64,000 bases of DNA from Nemophila menziesii (GCA_029959085.1 JARWIR010000010.1:38742731-38806730); one strand, 5' to 3'. Positions 9,167 to 21,874 are shown, counted from the first letter of the stretch. Notes: generated from the letters alone by a model not told the origin. Translations and numbers: made by a program.

Positions 9167-10566
9167 TGTTGGCATATAGCCTCCCTTAATAGGTTGTTTT
9201 AATGTGACAAATCCTCTTGTGTTTAGTGTGCTAATTACTCTTGTTATTCATATTCCTTCTTGCACTCTATTTCATCAAAAAGCACATCTTTATCTTTTAG
9301 ATCAAAGCTTTATTGTTATATGTTATGAAACTAATTCTCATAAATACTTTTAACCTTATCTTTGTGTACATTGAGAATTAGCTTTAGTGATCATCTTCAA
9401 AGTTTCTTAGAATGATATTTCCAACAACTTTCGTGAAGAAGATTTATTGATCCTAGCATCATTGCATAAGTCATTTTCTTTCAAAGTTACTTGGCGCGGT
9501 ACACCGGACGAAAGGCGCGGTACACCGGACCAAGAATGCGGACCAGGGCGCGGTGCATAGGCTAGCCCGTCAGAGAGTTAGAAAATCAAACCGTTGAGGT
9601 GCGGTACACCGCACGAAAACTTGCGGTACACCGCAAGGAAGGTTTTTCTGCACAAAGTTTAAGTCATAAAGAATATATCCGTTGGGAGATTAATAGACCC
9701 GTTGGACCCAAGCCTTATGACCGTTGGAAGCCATTTTCTACTATAAATTGAAGCTCTTTGAAGGCTACAACTACACCAACTAATTAAAAACATTAAGGGG
9801 CTTAATTGTTATCATTCAAGAAGGTGTCAAGAGCTATACATAGTCAAAATCAATCTTAGTGAGCTTATAAGTCCTTTCAAGGAGTTAATCAAATAAGCCA
9901 CAAGGTTCTATCTACTCAAGAGGAGTTCACAAGCTTCATAGTTCATATCCACTCTTTTAGGAGTTTAGTTACAAGCTTTTATAAGCAACCCTTTAAACAC
10001 TTTGTTTCTATCCTCTTAAGTCTAGGTCTTGTAATAGATAGATTAAGAGAGAATTCAAGTATAGGGAGTATACTTGGTATCCTTGTGTTGTGATTACACA
10101 AGTGTTTGTCCTTCGTGTTATCGAAGAGGTTGTAAGGGTTTTTGTGTTCTCGACCCGGTTAAGAGAGACACGGGAGCTTAGTGAAAAGCTTGAAATCCTA
10201 AGGAGGCTTCCTTAGGTAGTGGATGTAGGGAAACCGAACCACTATACATCGTGTGTATCTTTCTATCCCTACTCTATTTACTTTCCGCACTTTATATGTT
10301 TGATAATATGCTAGTATGAATATCGTGATATTAATTATCTAGTTTATCTAACATATTGTCTTCTTGAGTAGTAAGAGATTAGATTGTCGATTTACTTGTT
10401 AAACTTATATATCGAACCTTTAACTTATCCTTTGCATGATCCTATAAGTGTTTGATATATTTAGTTGACTTAGAAGTTTTCTCTTAAACTTATAATTGTC
10501 CAAAAGATTTTTAATTAGGCATTAATCTTATTAGTAATCCTATTCACCCCCCCTCTAGGACCATCA
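9167..10566 (+). repeat. LTR 2 (shared internal LTR)
   Basis: 1,400 bp, serving both as 3' LTR of unit 1 and 5' LTR of unit 2. I saw no differences from LTR 1 when comparing by eye. There is no target duplication at its borders. Confidence 0.95.
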
Positions 10567-10623
10567 ATTGGTATCAGAGCCTAACTCTACGTGAATAGCT
10601 TAATCGTTAGTAGAGTAAACGAT

Positions 10624-11604
10624 ATGGAATTTAATCTTTTGGAAAGTTCGTCTTCTACTCGACCTCCACTTTTTGTAGGAACTTACTATTTTGCTTGGAG
10701 AACAAAAATGGAGGAATTTATCAAAGCCGAAGATCCCGATCAATGGAGAATCGTTATGGAAGGTCCATTCGTTCCTTATAAAGAGGAGCTAAATGAAGCG
10801 GGAGTTCTTAAGCTAAATCAAGAAGAAAAAGATTTTGATGAACTCACCATTGAGGAAAAGGCTAAGCTCACTCAAAATGCAAAACCGATGTACACTCTCA
10901 TTCGTGGAATTTTCGAAAAAAAATTCTCACAAATGTTAGATTGTAAATCCGCAAAAGAGCTTTGGAATCGTTTGGAGTTTCTATATGGAATTGTCGAAAA
11001 TGACGAAGAAGAAGAAGTCTTAATCCATGATGAATCTCATGACAATTCTAAACCAAATCATGAGGTAGCACTCTATCCTAACTCTTTATCTCTTCCTTAT
11101 AATTATGGTGATATTAGGCAAATTTCATCCCTTCTCAAAATTCTTGATTCTCAAATCCATTTGAATAATCTTATGTTAAAAAAGGGTAAAATTGAGCTAA
11201 AGAATTGTTTTAAATGTTGTATCACCTTGGATGATATTCTTGGCAATACTAAAAACCCTTGTTTTGAAAACATTTTTTCCTCAAATAAATGGCAACATCC
11301 TATGAAGAAAAATATAGAAGGTTTTAAAAATTTGGATGAAGCTTTTTCCCTCGCTCTTGATACTTTAAAAAATCATCCTTTTTCAAATGTCACTCCTTTT
11401 GATCCAAATGGATTTTTTAAAGAAAAATTATATTTAAGTGATAATTTGGATATTGGAAAGAATGTGGGAACTTCATGTTCAAAACCCTCACATGGTAGCT
11501 CTTTTCAAAAAAGAAGTTCTTGCAATTATTGTGGTAAACCCGGTCATCATGCTTCTACGTGTCATTACCATGAACAACTTGAAAGTGGATCTTTGATACC
11601 CTAA
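10624..11604 (+). CDS. Gag-like protein, unit 2
   Basis: Same 326-residue protein as unit 1. It has a private silent change in a Gly codon (A at 11412 where units 1 and 3 have C), which shows that this is a distinct copy. ATG chosen as in unit 1. Confidence 0.85.
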   Translation: MEFNLLESSSSTRPPLFVGTYYFAWRTKMEEFIKAEDPDQWRIVMEGPFVPYKEELNEAGVLKLNQEEKDFDELTIEEKAKLTQNAKPMYTLIRGIFEKKFSQMLDCKSAKELWNRLEFLYGIVENDEEEEVLIHDESHDNSKPNHEVALYPNSLSLPYNYGDIRQISSLLKILDSQIHLNNLMLKKGKIELKNCFKCCITLDDILGNTKNPCFENIFSSNKWQHPMKKNIEGFKNLDEAFSLALDTLKNHPFSNVTPFDPNGFFKEKLYLSDNLDIGKNVGTSCSKPSHGSSFQKRSSCNYCGKPGHHASTCHYHEQLESGSLIP

Positions 11605-12417
11605 TGGGAAAAACCAATATGGATCGTGACAAATGCTAACAACATTTCCGGATCCATTCCACCTCGGTTACCATAGTAATATTCATTGAAGGTGTTGAGC
11701 GTCAAGAAAACGGAATTTTATGCAAAAGGACGTTCAAACCTCATAAAAGGAAAATACTGTGAATTCCTTCCTTCTTTTTTATTTTTATGTGTTATTATAT
11801 GTTTTATGTGAATTATCCTCTATGTGCTATTATATTGTGTATCTTGACCTTTTCATGCTTAAATGTTGCTTTGTTCTTACATTGGGTCTTTTTGTACTTT
11901 TAGAAAACATAGGGGTATTTGTGAAATAAACTGTTTTATGAGTTTTCGGGTTTTCCTTGGTATTTCTTTTCAAAACAAAGATGCTCAAAATTGTTTTATA
12001 CCTTTCCGAATCTTTTGGGGAAGTTTCGATTGTGTTTCGGGTGTTTTTAAAAGAATCAAAAAATTCATTTTTTGTGTCCAAACCGAACACTTTTGCGGTG
12101 CACCGGACCATTCCGCGGTACACCGCGTCTCAGGGTTTCAGCAGTTTTTATTTTTCTTTTATTTTTTCGCCCAGTTTATTTTAGCAGTGCGGTACACCGC
12201 AAGATTCCCGCGGTACACCGCAGGTTAGGTTTTTGACAGCATTATTAGGCCGTTTTCTCTTCTATTCTCCTCATTCCACCATTTTAACATAACCTCTCCT
12301 CCTCCTAGGCGATTTCCGGCCACCATAGCTCCGTTTCCACCACCTAAAAACCCATCTTCACCTCTTAAATCACTTCTCTCTCTCTCTCTCCTTCATTACC
12401 CACTTCCCTTCTTCACC

Positions 12418-13653
12418 ATGAGAGAAAAGAAAGCTGCTCCAAAGAAGAAAACCACCACCGGAGCCTCCTCCAGCCGCCGCCGTGCTCCTTCTCCGGCGAG
12501 GTCACCAACACCTCCTCCACTCCGGCCATTCGAGCCTCTCCCGGGTAGAACTTTTAGTGATTCGGCTTTTCCAACGGGTGAAAATTCTCTTCTTGAACTA
12601 TTTAAATTTCAAGGTTGTGATAATGTATTTGCATATTCGGGTACTCAATTAGCAAGTGGATTAATTGAAGAATTTTACAAAAATTTTGAATATGATAGTG
12701 CAAATAACTTAGTAAAATCATTAGTTTCGGGTACCGCTTTAAGGTTAAAATTACATGTGTTATGTGCTCGTTATCATATCCCGTTCGATGGTTTTAGTGG
12801 TTTTTGGTCAAGTGGTTGGGATGGCTCCACTCTTGATATAGTCGGTCAAAATGAGGTTATAGATTTCGTTAATAGTAGGATGCTTGTTCCCGATGGTAAT
12901 TGGAATTTGCGTAGTTTTGATCCGGAATTTATTGTGGCTCATAAGTTTCTTATTTCGGCCATAATTCTGAAGGACAAACATGATGCAAAGTTAATTCCGT
13001 ATGAAGCTTATCTCCTATTTTTGATCTATGCTAAGCGTCCGATTAATATTATTGCTATTATGTTCAAATGGATGAACCATGCTCGAACCGCAAGAGATAA
13101 AGTCCCATATGGTATATTTCTTACTAAGATCTTTGAGGGAAGTGAAATCTCGTTAGGAGGAACTAATGTGAAATCAATTGATAAAGCGTGGTGTTTCGAT
13201 TATAGCACAATCAAGAGGATGAAATTTGCTATTTATAATAACTCATATGTTTCGCTTTCGGTTATTAATCGTATTTCGGATATTGCTATTCGTAATCGTA
13301 TCCTACAAGCTAAGGGAGGAACCTTTGGTCCGGAGATTAACACACTTGAGCTATTAGATATTCCGGGTCAACAAAATCCTATCCCAAATGAGCCTCCTCA
13401 AAACCCCACTCATGAGAATCCTCCTAATCCTTCTAGTTTCGAAGGTGCTTTGTCACGGTTTATGGATTACATTGGTAGAAAATTTGAGGTTTTAGAGGAA
13501 AAGATAGAAAGGAAATTTGGTGTGTTGGAAGAGAAAATAGGAAATCTTGCTAGTGAATTATCGTGTGTTAAGAATGATGTCTCATGCATCAAAGATGATG
13601 TTTCACATCCTCGAAGCCGTTCTAGAAGCCGCTCTCCCCGGGAATTGCGTTAA
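12418..13653 (+). CDS. Accessory ORF2, unit 2
   Basis: The 411-residue protein is identical to unit 1: basic N-terminus, coiled coil, RS tail, CACCATG start. A private G-to-T change at 11758 lies in the spacer upstream. Confidence 0.7.
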   Translation: MREKKAAPKKKTTTGASSSRRRAPSPARSPTPPPLRPFEPLPGRTFSDSAFPTGENSLLELFKFQGCDNVFAYSGTQLASGLIEEFYKNFEYDSANNLVKSLVSGTALRLKLHVLCARYHIPFDGFSGFWSSGWDGSTLDIVGQNEVIDFVNSRMLVPDGNWNLRSFDPEFIVAHKFLISAIILKDKHDAKLIPYEAYLLFLIYAKRPINIIAIMFKWMNHARTARDKVPYGIFLTKIFEGSEISLGGTNVKSIDKAWCFDYSTIKRMKFAIYNNSYVSLSVINRISDIAIRNRILQAKGGTFGPEINTLELLDIPGQQNPIPNEPPQNPTHENPPNPSSFEGALSRFMDYIGRKFEVLEEKIERKFGVLEEKIGNLASELSCVKNDVSCIKDDVSHPRSRSRSRSPRELR

Positions 13654-14246
13654 ATGGTTGTGGTGTTTGGTGTTTGGTTTTTAAATCTTCATTTGATCTT
13701 ATTTGGTGTTTTTTTTATGTGTTTTTTATTGTCTTGAACTAAGTTTGTGGTGTTTTATGCTTTATTTGTTTATGGGTCCGTGTTTTGGACACTTAGGATT
13801 TTATTACTACTTGGTTTTATTTGGATATTAGGATGCTTTGTGTTTTATCTTGGATAATTGTTTTTTGTTTTGCTATGTTTTTATCTTAAATGCTTTGTGC
13901 TTAAATTATATGCTTTGGATATTAATGTTGCTAACACTTTCCTAGATGATATAGGTACTATTGCATCTCTATCCTTGATCTCTTATAATATTGCTTTTTA
14001 GTCCCTATAGATTGTTCCATTTGTCTTAGTTCTCAAAATGATTGAAAATTGCATTTAGGTCCCTAAAAGATTTTTCAAATTGCTTTTGAGTCCTTAAAAT
14101 TTTTGAAAAATATTTTTCATCACCCATGCTTTTCAAAAATACATTTTACCCCCTAAAGTTTTTCAAAATGATTTCAAATATTCTTAGTAGGGTAAAATTG
14201 TAGATCAAAACTTTTTACAAATTGAAACAAACTCTATGCATTTTGT

Positions 14247-14683
14247 AAGGGGGAGTTTTTGTTAGAAACTCTAAATGCTTTGGCTAATCTTTTTCTCTCA
14301 TACTTTGCAACTAATCGTTTGTGTCATTAGAAAGCATATGAAATGAAAATCTATCGATCAAGGAGTTGGTAATAAGTCTCTATCTCTTAAACTCTTGCTC
14401 TTAAATTATCTCTCTAAATATTGTTGTTTAAAATCTATTCACTTGAGTTTTTGCTCTTCTATCCTTAGTTGGTTTTATTTAACCCCGTCTTTTTGATGAA
14501 GACAAAGGGGGAGAAATATGTGCACTAAAACTTTCAAAACTTGCATGTTTTAAAAACTCACAAATGCATCTCAAATCTTATATGCTTATTGTGAGGGGGA
14601 GCTTAATTTCATTAGTGCTTATACTTTCATATCATTCCTAAGGTGTTTTAGTGAAGGATTTGTCATCATCAAAAAGGGGGAGA
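14247..14683 (+). promoter_or_regulatory. Four polypurine tracts, unit 2
   Basis: All four GGGGGAG tracts of unit 1 are conserved at the 5,518-bp offset. The last abuts LTR 3. Confidence 0.8.
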
Positions 14684-14684
14684 T

Positions 14685-16084
14685 TGTTGGCATATAGCCT
14701 CCCTTAATAGGTTGTTTTAATGTGACAAATCCTCTTGTGTTTAGTGTGCTAATTACTCTTGTTATTCATATTCCTTCTTGCACTCTATTTCATCAAAAAG
14801 CACATCTTTATCTTTTAGATCAAAGCTTTATTGTTATATGTTATGAAACTAATTCTCATAAATACTTTTAACCTTATCTTTGTGTACATTGAGAATTAGC
14901 TTTAGTGATCATCTTCAAAGTTTCTTAGAATGATATTTCCAACAACTTTCGTGAAGAAGATTTATTGATCCTAGCATCATTGCATAAGTCATTTTCTTTC
15001 AAAGTTACTTGGCGCGGTACACCGGACGAAAGGCGCGGTACACCGGACCAAGAATGCGGACCAGGGCGCGGTGCATAGGCTAGCCCGTCAGAGAGTTAGA
15101 AAATCAAACCGTTGAGGTGCGGTACACCGCACGAAAACTTGCGGTACACCGCAAGGAAGGTTTTTCTGCACAAAGTTTAAGTCATAAAGAATATATCCGT
15201 TGGGAGATTAATAGACCCGTTGGACCCAAGCCTTATGACCGTTGGAAGCCATTTTCTACTATAAATTGAAGCTCTTTGAAGGCTAAAACTACACCAACTA
15301 ATTAAAAACATTAAGGGGCTTAATTGTTATCATTCAAGAAGGTGTCAAGAGCTATACATAGTCAAAATCAATCTTAGTGAGCTTATAAGTCCTTTCAAGG
15401 AGTTAATCAAATAAGCCACAAGGTTCTATCTACTCAAGAGGAGTTCACAAGCTTCATAGTTCATATCCACTCTTTTAGGAGTTTAGTTACAAGCTTTTAT
15501 AAGCAACCCTTTAAACACTTTGTTTCTATCCTCTTAAGTCTAGGTCTTGTAATAGATATATTAAGAGAGAATTCAAGTATAGGGAGTATACTTGGTATCC
15601 TTGTGTTGTGATTACACAAGTGTTTGTCCTTCGTGTTATCGAAGAGGTTGTAAGGGTTTTTGTGTTCTCGACCCGGTTAAGAGAGACACGGGAGCTTAGT
15701 GAAAAGCTTGAAATCCTAAGGAGGCTTCCTTAGGTAGTGGATGTAGGGAAACCGAACCACTATACATCGTGTGTATCTTTCTATCCCTACTCTATTTACT
15801 TTCCGCACTTTATATGTTTGATAATATGCTAGTATGAATATCGTGATATTAATTATCTAGTTTATCTAACATATTGTCTTCTTGAGTAGTAAGAGATTAG
15901 ATTGTCGATTTACTTGTTAAACTTATATATCGAACCTTTAACTTATCCTTTGCATGATCCTATAAGTGTTTGATATATTTAGTTGACTTAGAAGTTTTCT
16001 CTTAAACTTATAATTGTCCAAAAGATTTTTAATTAGGCATTAATCTTATTAGTAATCCTATTCACCCCCCCTCTAGGACCATCA
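14685..16084 (+). repeat. LTR 3 (shared internal LTR)
   Basis: 1,400 bp with private changes C-to-A at 15286 and G-to-T at 15559 relative to the other three LTRs. It carries the same hairpin cluster, MYB-like boxes and TATA. Confidence 0.95.
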
Positions 16085-16141
16085 ATTGGTATCAGAGCCT
16101 AACTCTACGTGAATAGCTTAATCGTTAGTAGAGTAAACGAT

Positions 16142-17122
16142 ATGGAATTTAATCTTTTGGAAAGTTCGTCTTCTACTCGACCTCCACTTTTTGTAGGAAC
16201 TTACTATTTTGCTTGGAGAACAAAAATGGAGGAATTTATCAAAGCCGAAGATCCCGATCAATGGAGAATCGTTATGGAAGGTCCATTCGTTCCTTATAAA
16301 GAGGAGCTAAATGAAGCGGGAGTTCTTAAGCTAAATCAAGAAGAAAAAGATTTTGATGAACTCACCATTGAGGAAAAGGCTAAGCTCACTCAAAATGCAA
16401 AACCGATGTACACTCTCATTCGTGGAATTTTCGAAAAAAAATTCTCACAAATGTTAGATTGTAAATCCGCAAAAGAGCTTTGGAATCGTTTGGAGTTTCT
16501 ATATGGAATTGTCGAAAATGACGAAGAAGAAGAAGTCTTAATCCATGATGAATCTCATGACAATTCTAAACCAAATCATGAGGTAGCACTCTATCCTAAC
16601 TCTTTATCTCTTCCTTATAATTATGGTGATATTAGGCAAATTTCATCCCTTCTCAAAATTCTTGATTCTCAAATCCATTTGAATAATCTTATGTTAAAAA
16701 AGGGTAAAATTGAGCTAAAGAATTGCTTTAAATGTTGTATCACCTTGGATGATATTCTTGGCAATACTAAAAACCCTTGTTTTGAAAACATTTTTTCCTC
16801 AAATAAATGGCAACATCCTATGAAGAAAAATATAGAAGGTTTTAAAAATTTGGATGAAGCTTTTTCCCTCGCTCTTGATACTTTAAAAAATCATCCTTTT
16901 TCAAATGTCACTCCTTTTGATCCAAATGGCTTTTTTAAAGAAAAATTATATTTAAGTGATAATTTGGATATTGGAAAGAATGTGGGAACTTCATGTTCAA
17001 AACCCTCACATGGTAGCTCTTTTCAAAAAAGAAGTTCTTGCAATTATTGTGGTAAACCCGGTCATCATGCTTCTACGTGTCATTACCATGAACAACTTGA
17101 AAGTGGATCTTTGATACCCTAA
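16142..17122 (+). CDS. Gag-like protein, unit 3
   Basis: Same 326-residue protein as units 1 and 2, with a private silent T-to-C change at 16726. Confidence 0.85.
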   Translation: MEFNLLESSSSTRPPLFVGTYYFAWRTKMEEFIKAEDPDQWRIVMEGPFVPYKEELNEAGVLKLNQEEKDFDELTIEEKAKLTQNAKPMYTLIRGIFEKKFSQMLDCKSAKELWNRLEFLYGIVENDEEEEVLIHDESHDNSKPNHEVALYPNSLSLPYNYGDIRQISSLLKILDSQIHLNNLMLKKGKIELKNCFKCCITLDDILGNTKNPCFENIFSSNKWQHPMKKNIEGFKNLDEAFSLALDTLKNHPFSNVTPFDPNGFFKEKLYLSDNLDIGKNVGTSCSKPSHGSSFQKRSSCNYCGKPGHHASTCHYHEQLESGSLIP

Positions 17123-17935
17123 TGGGAAAAACCAATATGGATCGTGACAAATGCTAACAACATTTCCGGATCCATTCCACCTCGGTTACCATAGTAATAT
17201 TCATTGAAGGTGTTGAGCGTCAAGAAAACGGAATTTTATGCAAAAGGACGTTCAAACCTCATAAAAGGAAAATACGGTGAATTCCTTCCTTCTTTTTTAT
17301 TTTTATGTGTTATTATATGTTTTATGTGAATTATCCTCTATGTGCTATTATATTGTGTATCTTGACCTTTTCATGCTTAAATGTTGCTTTGTTCTTACAT
17401 TGGGTCTTTTTGTACTTTTAGAAAACATAGGGGTATTTGTGAAATAAACTGTTTTATGAGTTTTCGGGTTTTCCTTGGTATTTCTTTTCAAAACAAAGAT
17501 GCTCAAAATTGTTTTATACCTTTCCGAATCTTTTGGGGAAGTTTCGATTGTGTTTCGGGTGTTTTTAAAAGAATCAAAAAATTCATTTTTTGTGTCCAAA
17601 CCGAACACTTTTGCGGTGCACCGGACCATTCCGCGGTACACCGCGTCTCAGGGTTTCAGCAGTTTTTATTTTTCTTTTATTTTTTCGCCCAGTTTATTTT
17701 AGCAGTGCGGTACACCGCAAGATTCCCGCGGTACACCGCAGGTTAGGTTTTTGACAGCATTATTAGGCCGTTTTCTCTTCTATTCTCCTCATTCCACCAT
17801 TTTAACATAACCTCTCCTCCTCCTAGGCGATTTCCGGCCACCATAGCTCCGTTTCCACCACCTAAAAACCCATCTTCACCTCTTAAATCACTTCTCTCTC
17901 TCTCTCTCCTTCATTACCCACTTCCCTTCTTCACC

Positions 17936-19171
17936 ATGAGAGAAAAGAAAGCTGCTCCAAAGAAGAAAACCACCACCGGAGCCTCCTCCAGCCGCCGCCG
18001 TGCTCCTTCTCCGGCGAGGTCACCAACACCTCCTCCACTCCGGCCATTCGAGCCTCTCCCGGGTAGAACTTTTAGTGATTCGGCTTTTCCAACGGGTGAA
18101 AATTCTCTTCTTGAACTATTTAAATTTCAAGGTTGTGATAATGTATTTGCATATTCGGGTACTCAATTAGCAAGTGGATTAATTGAAGAATTTTACAAAA
18201 ATTTTGAATATGATAGTGCAAATAACTTAGTAAAATCATTAGTTTCGGGTACCGCTTTAAGGTTAAAATTACATGTGTTATGTGCTCGTTATCATATCCC
18301 GTTCGATGGTTTTAGTGGTTTTTGGTCAAGTGGTTGGGATGGCTCCACTCTTGATATAGTCGGTCAAAATGAGGTTATAGATTTCGTTAATAGTAGGATG
18401 CTTGTTCCCGATGGTAATTGGAATTTGCGTAGTTTTGATCCGGAATTTATTGTGGCTCATAAGTTTCTTATTTCGGCCATAATTCTGAAGGACAAACATG
18501 ATGCAAAGTTAATTCCGTATGAAGCTTATCTCCTATTTTTGATCTATGCTAAGCGTCCGATTAATATTATTGCTATTATGTTCAAATGGATGAACCATGC
18601 TCGAACCGCAAGAGATAAAGTCCCATATGGTATATTTCTTACTAAGATCTTTGAGGGAAGTGAAATCTCGTTAGGAGGAACTAATGTGAAATCAATTGAT
18701 AAAGCGTGGTGTTTCGATTATAGCACAATCAAGAGGATGAAATTTGCTATTTATAATAACTCATATGTTTCGCTTTCGGTTATTAATCGTATTTCGGATA
18801 TTGCTATTCGTAATCGTATCCTACAAGCTAAGGGAGGAACCTTTGGTCCGGAGATTAACACACTTGAGCTATTAGATATTCCGGGTCAACAAAATCCTAT
18901 CCCAAATGAGCCTCCTCAAAACCCCACTCATGAGAATCCTCCTAATCCTTCTAGTTTCGAAGGTGCTTTGTCACGGTTTATGGATTACATTGGTAGAAAA
19001 TTTGAGGTTTTAGAGGAAAAGATAGAAAGGAAATTTGGTGTGTTGGAAGAGAAAATAGGAAATCTTGCTAGTGAATTATCGTGTGTTAAGAATGATGTCT
19101 CATGCATCAAAGATGATGTTTCACATCCTCGAAGCCGTTCTAGAAGCCGCTCTCCCCGGGAATTGCGTTAA
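17936..19171 (+). CDS. Accessory ORF2, unit 3
   Basis: The 411-residue protein is identical to units 1 and 2. The only downstream difference I noticed in this unit is the damaged second purine tract (20025). Confidence 0.7.
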   Translation: MREKKAAPKKKTTTGASSSRRRAPSPARSPTPPPLRPFEPLPGRTFSDSAFPTGENSLLELFKFQGCDNVFAYSGTQLASGLIEEFYKNFEYDSANNLVKSLVSGTALRLKLHVLCARYHIPFDGFSGFWSSGWDGSTLDIVGQNEVIDFVNSRMLVPDGNWNLRSFDPEFIVAHKFLISAIILKDKHDAKLIPYEAYLLFLIYAKRPINIIAIMFKWMNHARTARDKVPYGIFLTKIFEGSEISLGGTNVKSIDKAWCFDYSTIKRMKFAIYNNSYVSLSVINRISDIAIRNRILQAKGGTFGPEINTLELLDIPGQQNPIPNEPPQNPTHENPPNPSSFEGALSRFMDYIGRKFEVLEEKIERKFGVLEEKIGNLASELSCVKNDVSCIKDDVSHPRSRSRSRSPRELR

Positions 19172-20202
19172 ATGGTTGTGGTGTTTGGTGTTTGGTTTTT
19201 AAATCTTCATTTGATCTTATTTGGTGTTTTTTTTATGTGTTTTTTATTGTCTTGAACTAAGTTTGTGGTGTTTTATGCTTTATTTGTTTATGGGTCCGTG
19301 TTTTGGACACTTAGGATTTTATTACTACTTGGTTTTATTTGGATATTAGGATGCTTTGTGTTTTATCTTGGATAATTGTTTTTTGTTTTGCTATGTTTTT
19401 ATCTTAAATGCTTTGTGCTTAAATTATATGCTTTGGATATTAATGTTGCTAACACTTTCCTAGATGATATAGGTACTATTGCATCTCTATCCTTGATCTC
19501 TTATAATATTGCTTTTTAGTCCCTATAGATTGTTCCATTTGTCTTAGTTCTCAAAATGATTGAAAATTGCATTTAGGTCCCTAAAAGATTTTTCAAATTG
19601 CTTTTGAGTCCTTAAAATTTTTGAAAAATATTTTTCATCACCCATGCTTTTCAAAAATACATTTTACCCCCTAAAGTTTTTCAAAATGATTTCAAATATT
19701 CTTAGTAGGGTAAAATTGTAGATCAAAACTTTTTACAAATTGAAACAAACTCTATGCATTTTGTAAGGGGGAGTTTTTGTTAGAAACTCTAAATGCTTTG
19801 GCTAATCTTTTTCTCTCATACTTTGCAACTAATCGTTTGTGTCATTAGAAAGCATATGAAATGAAAATCTATCGATCAAGGAGTTGGTAATAAGTCTCTA
19901 TCTCTTAAACTCTTGCTCTTAAATTATCTCTCTAAATATTGTTGTTTAAAATCTATTCACTTGAGTTTTTGCTCTTCTATCCTTAGTTGGTTTTATTTAA
20001 CCCCGTCTTTTTGATGAAGACAAAAGGGGAGAAATATGTGCACTAAAACTTTCAAAACTTGCATGTTTTAAAAACTCACAAATGCATCTCAAATCTTATA
20101 TGCTTATTGTGAGGGGGAGCTTAATTTCATTAGTGCTTATACTTTCATATCATTCCTAAGGTGTTTTAGTGAAGGATTTGTCATCATCAAAAAGGGGGAG
20201 AT

Positions 20203-21602
20203 TGTTGGCATATAGCCTCCCTTAATAGGTTGTTTTAATGTGACAAATCCTCTTGTGTTTAGTGTGCTAATTACTCTTGTTATTCATATTCCTTCTTGCA
20301 CTCTATTTCATCAAAAAGCACATCTTTATCTTTTAGATCAAAGCTTTATTGTTATATGTTATGAAACTAATTCTCATAAATACTTTTAACCTTATCTTTG
20401 TGTACATTGAGAATTAGCTTTAGTGATCATCTTCAAAGTTTCTTAGAATGGTATTTCCAACAACTTTCGTGAAGAAGATTTATTGATCCTAGCATCATTG
20501 CATAAGTCATTTTCTTTCAAAGTTACTTGGCGCGGTACACCGGACGAAAGGCGCGGTACACCGGACCAAGAATGCGGACCAGGGCGCGGTGCATAGGCTA
20601 GCCCGTCAGAGAGTTAGAAAATCAAACCGTTGAGGTGCGGTACACCGCACGAAAACTTGCGGTACACCGCAAGGAAGGTTTTTCTGCACAAAGTTTAAGT
20701 CATAAAGAATATATCCGTTGGGAGATTAATAGACCCGTTGGACCCAAGCCTTATGACCGTTGGAAGCCATTTTCTACTATAAATTGAAGCTCTTTGAAGG
20801 CTACAACTACACCAACTAATTAAAAACATTAAGGGGCTTAATTGTTATCATTCAAGAAGGTGTCAAGAGCTATACATAGTCAAAATCAATCTTAGTGAGC
20901 TTATAAGTCCTTTCAAGGAGTTAATCAAATAAGCCACAAGGTTCTATCTACTCAAGAGGAGTTCACAAGCTTCATAGTTCATATCCACTCTTTTAGGAGT
21001 TTAGTTACAAGCTTTTATAAGCAACCCTTTAAACACTTTGTTTCTATCCTCTTAAGTCTAGGTCTTGTAATAGATAGATTAAGAGAGAATTCAAGTATAG
21101 GGAGTATACTTGGTATCCTTGTGTTGTGATTACACAAGTGTTTGTCCTTCGTGTTATCGAAGAGGTTGTAAGGGTTTTTGTGTTCTCGACCCGGTTAAGA
21201 GAGACACGGGAGCTTAGTGAAAAGCTTGAAATCCTAAGGAGGCTTCCTTAGGTAGTGGATGTAGGGAAACCGAACCACTATACATCGTGTGTATCTTTCT
21301 ATCCCTACTCTATTTACTTTCCGCACTTTATATGTTTGATAATATGCTAGTATGAATATCGTGATATTAATTATCTAGTTTATCTAACATATTGTCTTCT
21401 TGAGTAGTAAGAGATTAGATTGTCGATTTACTTGTTAAACTTATATATCGAACCTTTAACTTATCCTTTGCATGATCCTATAAGTGTTTGATATATTTAG
21501 TTGACTTAGAAGTTTTCTCTTAAACTTATAATTGTCCAAAAGATTTTTAATTAGGCATTAATCTTATTAGTAATCCTATTCACCCCCCCTCTAGGACCAT
21601 CA
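20203..21602 (+). repeat. LTR 4 (outer 3' LTR)
   Basis: 1,400 bp ending CCATCA, followed by the ACTAA target copy. I found one difference from LTR 1 (A-to-G at 20451). Two outer LTRs this similar indicate a very recent insertion. Confidence 0.95.
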
Positions 21603-21772
21603 ACTAATTTAATACAAATTTAATCTAGATAGAATGCAAAGTAAATAATTAACCAATAATGTAAATGTTCACTAAACAGAAGACTACAATCTGTATCCCA
21701 AAAAACAATCAATACTCATATTAAACTTATTATTAACATTCAAAACCTTGCTAATGAAAAGAAATTAAATAC

Positions 21773-21874
21773 CTTGCGAATATCAGTACTTTGGTTACCA
21801 AATGCATCAAATAATGCAGGCAAAAAAGATGGTAATTGAGCTGTTAATTCTTCTTGTGATAGCCTTCCCACAAG
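21773..21874 (-). pseudogene. CLASP-like captured exon
   Basis: An AG acceptor (TTTAG) and a GT donor bound exactly 34 codons containing GRLSQEELTAQLPSFLPAL and FDAFGNQSTDIRK. This matches the C-terminal TOG-region exon of plant CLASP, a microtubule-associated protein, as I know the family. The neighbouring CLASP exon (TVVFCLVDIY type) is absent, so it is a lone fragment and not a gene. The frame and both splice sites are intact. Confidence 0.7.

Larger units (their letters stand above)
3649..21602 (+). mobile_element. Triple head-to-tail array of a non-autonomous Ty1/copia-type LTR retrotransposon
   Basis: Four near-identical 1,400-bp LTRs alternate with three near-identical 4,118-bp internal regions at an exact period of 5,518 bp. 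The whole block, not each unit, is flanked by the 5-bp duplication ACTAA (3644-3648 and 21603-21607). LTRs begin TGTTGGCA and end CCATCA. Each internal region holds a tRNA-iMet primer site, a Gag-like ORF, a second 411-residue ORF, and several GGGGGAG purine tracts up to the next LTR. No protease, integrase, RT or RNase H is encoded, so mobility needs enzymes from a relative. LTR and purine-tract layout recalls Sireviruses (inference). Only a handful of private substitutions separate the units, which points to recent insertion and expansion, probably by unequal LTR recombination. Confidence 0.95.
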
